From contig MU069858.1 of assembly GCA_002284615.2 (NCBI GenBank), positions 192,813-204,340 of the forward strand: a DNA stretch of 11,528 nucleotides. The letters are read 5' to 3'. Below the pieces are notes generated by a model. It searched no databases. It was not told the origin of the DNA and saw nothing but the letters and a program-made list of their open reading frames with translations. Shown here piece after piece: positions 8,170 to 11,528 of this stretch (the first letter of the stretch is position 1; each line of letters starts with the position of its first letter). Source of the DNA: Dunaliella salina. Lineage: Eukaryota; Chlorophyta; Chlorophyceae; Chlamydomonadales; Dunaliellaceae. The position numbers and the translations under genes were made by a program.

Positions 8170-8475
8170 CAGTTGTTGGCTTGCTTTGCCTTATGTTTTG
8201 CATTGGCATCTGCACTTTCATTACCAGCGATGCCAGCATGAGACTTCGCAATTAAATTTTGGTATGAGAGTTGCTAATGAGGGATGAAGCCATGTCAAGG
8301 ACGTTTCCTTGGATATGTATCAGGTGTTTCTCAGGGTAAAGAAGTTGTTAACGTATTTCATTTAAAGAGGTGGGGCTGCCTGATGCAATGTTTGCAGAGA
8401 AAGCCCTCAAACCTGCAACCACACTCCACTGCCATGCTGTAAAGGCCATATGCCATACAATTCAGCAATTCAAAC
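8170..8475 (-). pseudogene. RNase H domain remnant of copy B
   Basis: The fragment YPEKHLIHIQGNVL (8338-8297) is followed after a frameshift near 8254 by KSHAGIAGNESADANAKH (8246-8193). SH.GI.GNE.AD is the last catalytic block of retroelement RNase H, where His and Asp are active-site residues; both are kept. Upstream, SGSPTSLNEIR is followed directly by a TAA codon. The N-terminal strands and the first catalytic Asp and Glu are not recognisable. Confidence 0.65.
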
Positions 8476-8504
8476 ATTGTAGGTTTGGGAGCTTGAGTGA
8501 GAGG

Positions 8505-8978
8505 ACGCGCTTTTAGGAAGACCAAACAGGAACAACAAAGTGACTTTACACATCATTTTAATTGGTGTGGCCGGTACCACTTACAATGAGTATACAGCTA
8601 CACTCCTCATACATCTGGGCCTTAATAAAGCAAAAGCTAAATCACCAGCAGCCAAGCTTAGGGACCATGCCATCCAAAGATTAACCACTATCAAAGACAC
8701 TAGACATGCTCCTTGCTCACAGGGGGTTTCTGTGAGGGGGTTTGCTGGACTCGCGACGGCGGATGAAGAGAGAAAAAGAGTCCGAGTGTCCAGGGGCATG
8801 GCGAGCAGCAACCCTCCAGATCCCCATTAGATCTGTTTTTGGCTCTCTCCTAGGCTAGCTGCGTCTAGTGTAGGTTCTGAGGACCTTCTTGTGAGGCCTT
8901 TAGCTCTCCAGTTAGAGGACCTTCCCTTAGTGCACGCGGCCTTTGGCATGCGTAGGCTTTTCTTTTTCTTTTTCTTCT
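8505..8978 (+). mobile_element. Family 2 copy D (divergent subfamily), 3' end, plus strand
   Basis: The open frame 8540-8830 reads VTLHIILIGVAGTTYNEYT and then LGLNKAKAK. It ends SSNPPDPH with stop TAG at 8828-8830, and it contains a linker (about 8720-8800) not seen in copies A-C. It is the C-terminal part that follows the nuclease motifs, so no catalytic residue is included. Its 3' UTR (about 110 bp) differs from A-C, but the terminus ATGCGTAGG plus a T/C tract (8949-8978) is shared. It abuts copy B head to head at about 8490-8505. The 5' boundary is set only by loss of similarity. Confidence 0.65.
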
Positions 8979-9240
8979 ATCTTTGGTGGTAGGAATCGCT
9001 GTCACTTTCAGCACTGACTGTTGGATCTTTCATTAATGCATGTTGGTTAGTTCTAGCATAGACTTTCCTTTTGGCCCCTCTTTTTGGATCAATTATTTGT
9101 ATGCATCTCTTTACACCCATCATATGATGATTACATGCATGTAATGATTGCGAGACTCGGTATGTGTCCACTTTCTGCAACAAAATAATAACAGACTATT
9201 TTTTGTGCACGATGTTGTTTCCTTGTACGAGCAGGCTAGC
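8977..9240 (-). other. Spacer with a 68-codon minus-strand frame of unknown nature
   Basis: A minus-strand frame (9183-8977) encodes a basic, Ser/Asp-ended peptide (GVKRCIQIIDPKRGAKRKVYA and onward). It is preceded by ttattattttgttgcag, ending near 9176, which resembles a 3' splice site, so it could be a lost or unknown exon. There is no homology I recognise and no partner exon nearby. AT-rich near-palindromes (ATTACATGCATGTAAT, 9131-9146) also occur here. Confidence 0.2.
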
Positions 9241-9254
9241 AGCCACGCGTCTTG

Positions 9255-9656
9255 AAAGAAAAGAAATAAAAACTACGCAGGCAGTGAAAACACTCCCCAC
9301 ATCAATCAAAAGAGGATATTCGGGGCCAAGGCACCGTACATCCCCTTCACCAAGAAAGATTGAGAAAAGAACTCAGTGCAGATCAGGAGGGTTACTGGTA
9401 GCCCGTGCCTGACCTTGTTGATGATAGTTGAAAGAAAGTTTCCTCCAAAGCTTGTCTGGTACTAGCAGGTTTGTGGACATGGTGGACAGAACGAGCATGA
9501 AGCTTCAGAGTAAGCTTAGTGGCCTTGCGCGTCTTGACTGAAGTCCTTATTTCTGTAATCCCCTCCTGATCCCTTTTGGAACGATCGATTACCACCGACT
9601 GGACATAGCAAACGTCTCTTTGACATGCGTGACATTTCCACATGGGACTAAGGAGC
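9255..9656 (-). mobile_element. Family 2 copy C: 5'-truncated 3' end
   Basis: The minus strand reads KATKLTLKLHARSVHHVHKPASTRQALEE (about 9530-9444) and, after a one-base frame change, ARATSNPPDLH with stop TGA (9373-9375). The 3' UTR resembles A and B (TTGATGTGGGGAG, CTGCCTGCGTAGTTTTTA) and ends in a pyrimidine tract at 9255. AGCCACGCGTCTTG (9241-9254) and AGCGGACGCTCTTG (9657-9670) may be an aged target-site duplication, alignable only with small gaps. Confidence 0.65.
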
Positions 9657-9799
9657 AGCGGACGCTCTTGCAATCAAATAGAATAATTCCTGACTGCCGT
9701 CATAAGCGCACTCTGTTGAGTCGACATGAAAGTTGGCCTACCCCTCCAAAGTGGACCATCGAGGATTCAGGATTCGAGACGCAGAATCGCCTCATGATT

Positions 9800-9950
9800 G
9801 TACCAAGATTATGAGATCAGAATGACAATGAAAACATAAAAAACAAGCTTTATTTTTTTGTTTTGAGCTTGTGGATATAATGTTGGCTGGTGGGGACCAG
9901 TCAAGCCGATCAGCCAAAGTCTCTGGCTGAAGGTCCCCCCCATGTAAATC
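9800..9950 (+). mobile_element. Family 1 C-terminal remnant, plus strand
   Basis: Plus-strand reading gives NKLYFFV and ELVDIMLAGGDQ (about 9840-9902), then, in a shifted frame, SQADQPKSLAEGPPHV (about 9898-9945). The order matches the family 1 C-terminus (F.ELMD helix followed by ADQP..LAEG). It is very short and frameshifted. The preceding 9657-9800 and the following 9950-10230 show no recognisable element sequence. Confidence 0.5.
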
Positions 9951-10015
9951 TGTCGATCTGTAAATCAGAATGATGCTGCACAACTGGAATGGAGCTCTGC
10001 ACACCCTAGCTCAAC

Positions 10016-10075
10016 AGGAGCAGGGGTGCAGCAGCTGAAGTAGTGCTCCTGACTCAGGTTCGGAACCTGCATGTT
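10016..10075 (+). other. Possible tRNA-like remnant (SINE head?)
   Basis: GGTTCGGAACCTG (about 10058-10070) resembles a T-arm / B box, and gcagctgaagtagtgctcc just upstream resembles a compressed D-arm. The whole is too short (about 55 nt) and lacks a clear seven-base acceptor stem, so it is not a functional tRNA. A degenerate tRNA-derived repeat is one explanation, chance another. Confidence 0.15.
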
Positions 10076-10229
10076 TATGCCTTTAGGTAACAGCATGCAT
10101 ATCTTAGAGTCTATTAACACTGATACACATTCTTGGTTAACAGATTCGAATCATCATGTTACACTCCTACCATGTACGCGATCGTTTCCCTTAGCAGCGC
10201 GACCTAATTTGGATTGACGTGAGAATTTC

Positions 10230-10345
10230 CCATTTGAAGTTTCTAGTGTCTTCTTGATCTTGTTATTCTTGATAGCTGGTTGTGTATGTTTCACCAGCGG
10301 CTCATCAGCCAGAGATTCGGGCTGTAGGTTAACCATGTAAACCCG
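10230..10345 (+). repeat. Second degenerate copy of the family 1 terminus
   Basis: CATCAGCCAGAGATTCGGGC, continuing TGTAGG..AACCATGTAAA (about 10303-10340), parallels GATCAGCCAAAGTCTCTGGC and its continuation TGAAGG..CCCATGTAAA (about 9908-9948). It is preceded in both by a T-rich stretch and GCTGG. The coding sense is lost. A still weaker third version may lie at 10354-10440. Confidence 0.4.
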
Positions 10346-10478
10346 TGTAAACCCTTCTTGATCTTCAACGCCTTTTTTTCTTTGTTATTGATTCAGCTGA
10401 CCAAGAACAACCACTACCTGATCACCCAAGTAAACCCTGTTGTCACTGTGACACCCCGCTCCCGAAGAGCCTTTGGAA

Positions 10479-10492
10479 ACACACACACACAN

Positions 10493-10569
<77 letters not shown>
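10479..10569. repeat. (AC)n microsatellite with one ambiguous base
   Basis: About 45 AC units run without interruption except for an N at 10492. The His/Thr and Cys/Val frames across it are artefacts of the repeat. Confidence 0.98.
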
Positions 10570-10571
<2 letters not shown>

Positions 10572-10590
10572 CTTGTGAGCACATGCATGC

Positions 10591-10700
10591 GGTGTTTCAA
10601 TCTCAGAGCTTGCAGCAGACCAGAGGAGAAGAGAGCTCTAACGTGTTTGGAACCTAATTGCGGGAGCTTGCAACAGACCAGAGGAGAGGAATCTTTGGTT
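10591..10700. repeat. 58-bp direct repeat, two degenerate units
   Basis: GAGCTTGCAGCAGACCAGAG (10606-10625) recurs as GAGCTTGCAACAGACCAGAG (10664-10683), a period of 58. The similarity extends to GTGTTT upstream and GGAGA downstream in each unit. Confidence 0.75.
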
Positions 10701-10944
10701 GCTCATTCATACAAAATAAACAACACAAATTTGTGCAACTGACATAATTGGTTTGAAACCATCATGGCATGCATTTGATATTCAAATTCATCATGATGGA
10801 GATGCCAGGAAAAGAAAAAAAACTCAGAAAAGCCCAGTAGCTGTCGCAACACACAAATACTGCTGGGCATTGGCCAAGATGGTGTCACAAAGCCAAAGTG
10901 AAACGAAATAGGAGATTAAGATAGGTAATTGCATTGAAATAAAT
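10700..10944. other. Gene-free stretch
   Basis: No coding frame, element signature or RNA gene is visible. The sequence is AT-rich with simple runs. Confidence 0.5.
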
Positions 10945-11243
10945 TATATTACAGGAGAAAAAACATTGCCGGACTCGTAAACACTCCAAATCCAAGTTCA
11001 CTCTGGACTACAGCACCACCAAAAAGTAAGAGCACTGCAATGAGCAATTTCATTTGAGAACCTGTCACACATGGAAGTATCCGAGCAATCCATGCAGGTG
11101 CATACACATTTTGGCATCTCACCAGCCCGTACATTCCTGTGCCACTATGCTCACACTCTGCTGTTGCGCTTACACTCCCAGTCCTGTTAAAGTCAAATTG
11201 CAGGTCATCCACTTCACCATTCATTTTCATTTCATAACCCATT
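10945..11243 (-). other. Probable 3' UTR of the right-hand host gene
   Basis: This lies directly downstream of the minus-strand stop codon. A TGTAA element (minus strand, plus coordinates 10947-10951, in a T-rich context ttctcctgtaatata) could serve as polyadenylation signal; TGTAA is the usual signal in many green algae, which is consistent but not proof. A 101-codon frame (11254-10949) runs through it. Its ATG overlaps the host stop in ATGAGGCTTGA, and it contains a hydrophobic segment MKLLIAVLLLFGGAVV. I cannot tell whether it is ever translated. Confidence 0.35.
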
Positions 11244-11474
11244 TCAAGCCTCATGAGAACTCAAGGTGTTAGCAAGGTTCTTTCGAGCAGAGGGTCCGCA
11301 GCTAGACGTCAGGTCATGTGCCCCTGGTTTCTTGCTGCTACTCTTGGTGCCACGGGTCCCCCGGTCAATCGGACCAGTGCTCCTACGAAAGAAGCTGGTA
11401 TCCCAACGTGCCGCCTTGAAGAAGGCGGCTGCATCCATGGAGGATCGTGCGCTGCGCTGAAAGTCTCGCTCAGC
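11244..11474 (-). CDS. Terminal coding exon of a minus-strand host gene (partial gene)
   Basis: An open frame of 76 codons plus stop TGA (11244-11246) follows a strong 3' splice site, gcttctgtccgcag, ending at 11475, in phase 0. It starts AERDFQRSARSSMDAAAFF. It is a basic, Ser/Gly/Arg-rich, probably disordered C-terminal tail (KSSSKKPGAHDLT, ARKNLANTLSSHEA). Local GC is clearly higher than in the adjoining repeats, as expected of a host exon. The upstream exons lie outside the window, so the product is unknown. The internal ATG at 11436-11438 is unlikely to be a true start. Confidence 0.55.
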   Translation of the reverse strand, partial: AERDFQRSARSSMDAAAFFKAARWDTSFFRRSTGPIDRGTRGTKSSSKKPGAHDLTSSCGPSARKNLANTLSSHEA

Positions 11475-11528
11475 CTGCGGACAGAAGCAATTCCTTCTAT
11501 GTTCCTTCTTTCTAGACCCTGCTCCATG
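11475..11528 (-). other. 3' end of an intron of the right-hand gene
   Basis: On the minus strand, gaattgcttctgtccgcag gives a pyrimidine tract plus CAG at 11475-11477. The intron's donor is outside the window. Confidence 0.5.

Larger units (their letters stand above)
6853..8490 (-). mobile_element. Family 2 copy B: RNase H - Cys/His knuckle - PD-(D/E)XK retroelement, 3' part
   Basis: This is the longest family 2 copy, about 1.6 kb. From 5' to 3' on the minus strand it carries a degenerate RNase H region (about 8475-8170), a linker, a Cys/His knuckle (about 7785-7728), a restriction-like nuclease domain (about 7600-7300) and a C-terminal region ending SSHPPDPH with stop TAG at 6988-6990. A 3' UTR of about 110 bp and the terminus CTGCGTAGTTTTTC plus a pyrimidine tract (about 6885-6853) follow. 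RNase H would degrade RNA in RNA-DNA hybrids and the nuclease would nick target DNA. At least four frameshifts are visible. The RT expected upstream is missing; the neighbour at 8505 is another copy in opposite orientation. No clear target-site duplication was found. Confidence 0.75.

Noticed and set aside
10358..10742. His/Thr-rich open frames across the microsatellite
   Set aside because: These are translations of (AC)n with an N; no flanking coding signal.
1..11528. CRISPR array, bacterial defence operon, phage genes, rRNA or intact tRNA
   Set aside because: No regularly spaced repeats, prokaryotic gene layout or conserved RNA core was seen.

Overview
This is a eukaryotic nuclear window. 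GT-AG introns, an (AC)n microsatellite and long stretches of degenerate retroelement sequence rule out a bacterial or phage source. My best guess is a repeat-rich alga, probably of the green lineage. That rests only on remembered resemblance of the retroelement proteins to reverse transcriptases common in algal draft genomes, so it is weak. A single N inside the microsatellite suggests a draft assembly.

Layout: two host genes converge on a retroelement graveyard of about 9.4 kb. On the left, a + strand gene for a leucine-rich-repeat protein ends at 1778; it has one clear intron (1138-1326). On the right edge, the last coding exon of a minus-strand host gene (11244-11474) reads inward and ends at 11244. 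I see no convincing host gene between 1779 and 11243.

The middle holds pieces of two non-LTR-type retroelement families, nearly all broken by frameshifts and stops. Family 1 is a reverse transcriptase (RT) with a Cys/His zinc-knuckle-like C-terminus. Fragments lie on the minus strand at about 2140-2900, 3560-5700 and 5640-6847, with small + strand terminal remnants at about 9800-9950 and 10230-10345. Family 2 is represented by its 3' part: RNase H, then a Cys/His knuckle, then a restriction-like PD-(D/E)XK endonuclease ending in an NPPDPH-like C-terminus. Copies are A (6310-6617, minus), B (about 6853-8490, minus), C (9255-9656, minus) and D (about 8505-8978, plus). All four end in TGCGTAG-like sequence followed by a pyrimidine tract instead of poly(A).

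The copies are nested. Copy A sits inside a family 1 RT with an exact 9-bp target-site duplication (TTCCTGCTG), and removing it restores the RT reading frame across the junction. Copy B lies directly upstream of the same RT fragment. A 62-bp tandem duplication later formed over one junction of A. No copy looks active: the RT catalytic motif reads YAFD in place of YADD, and the nuclease Asp is His in copy B. The right end holds the microsatellite, a 58-bp direct repeat and a probable 3' UTR.

I did not find a defence system, CRISPR array or other unknown multi-gene system. The most unusual item is the RNase H-knuckle-nuclease retroelement with a polypyrimidine 3' end. Family assignments come from reading translations against remembered protein patterns; no search was run.
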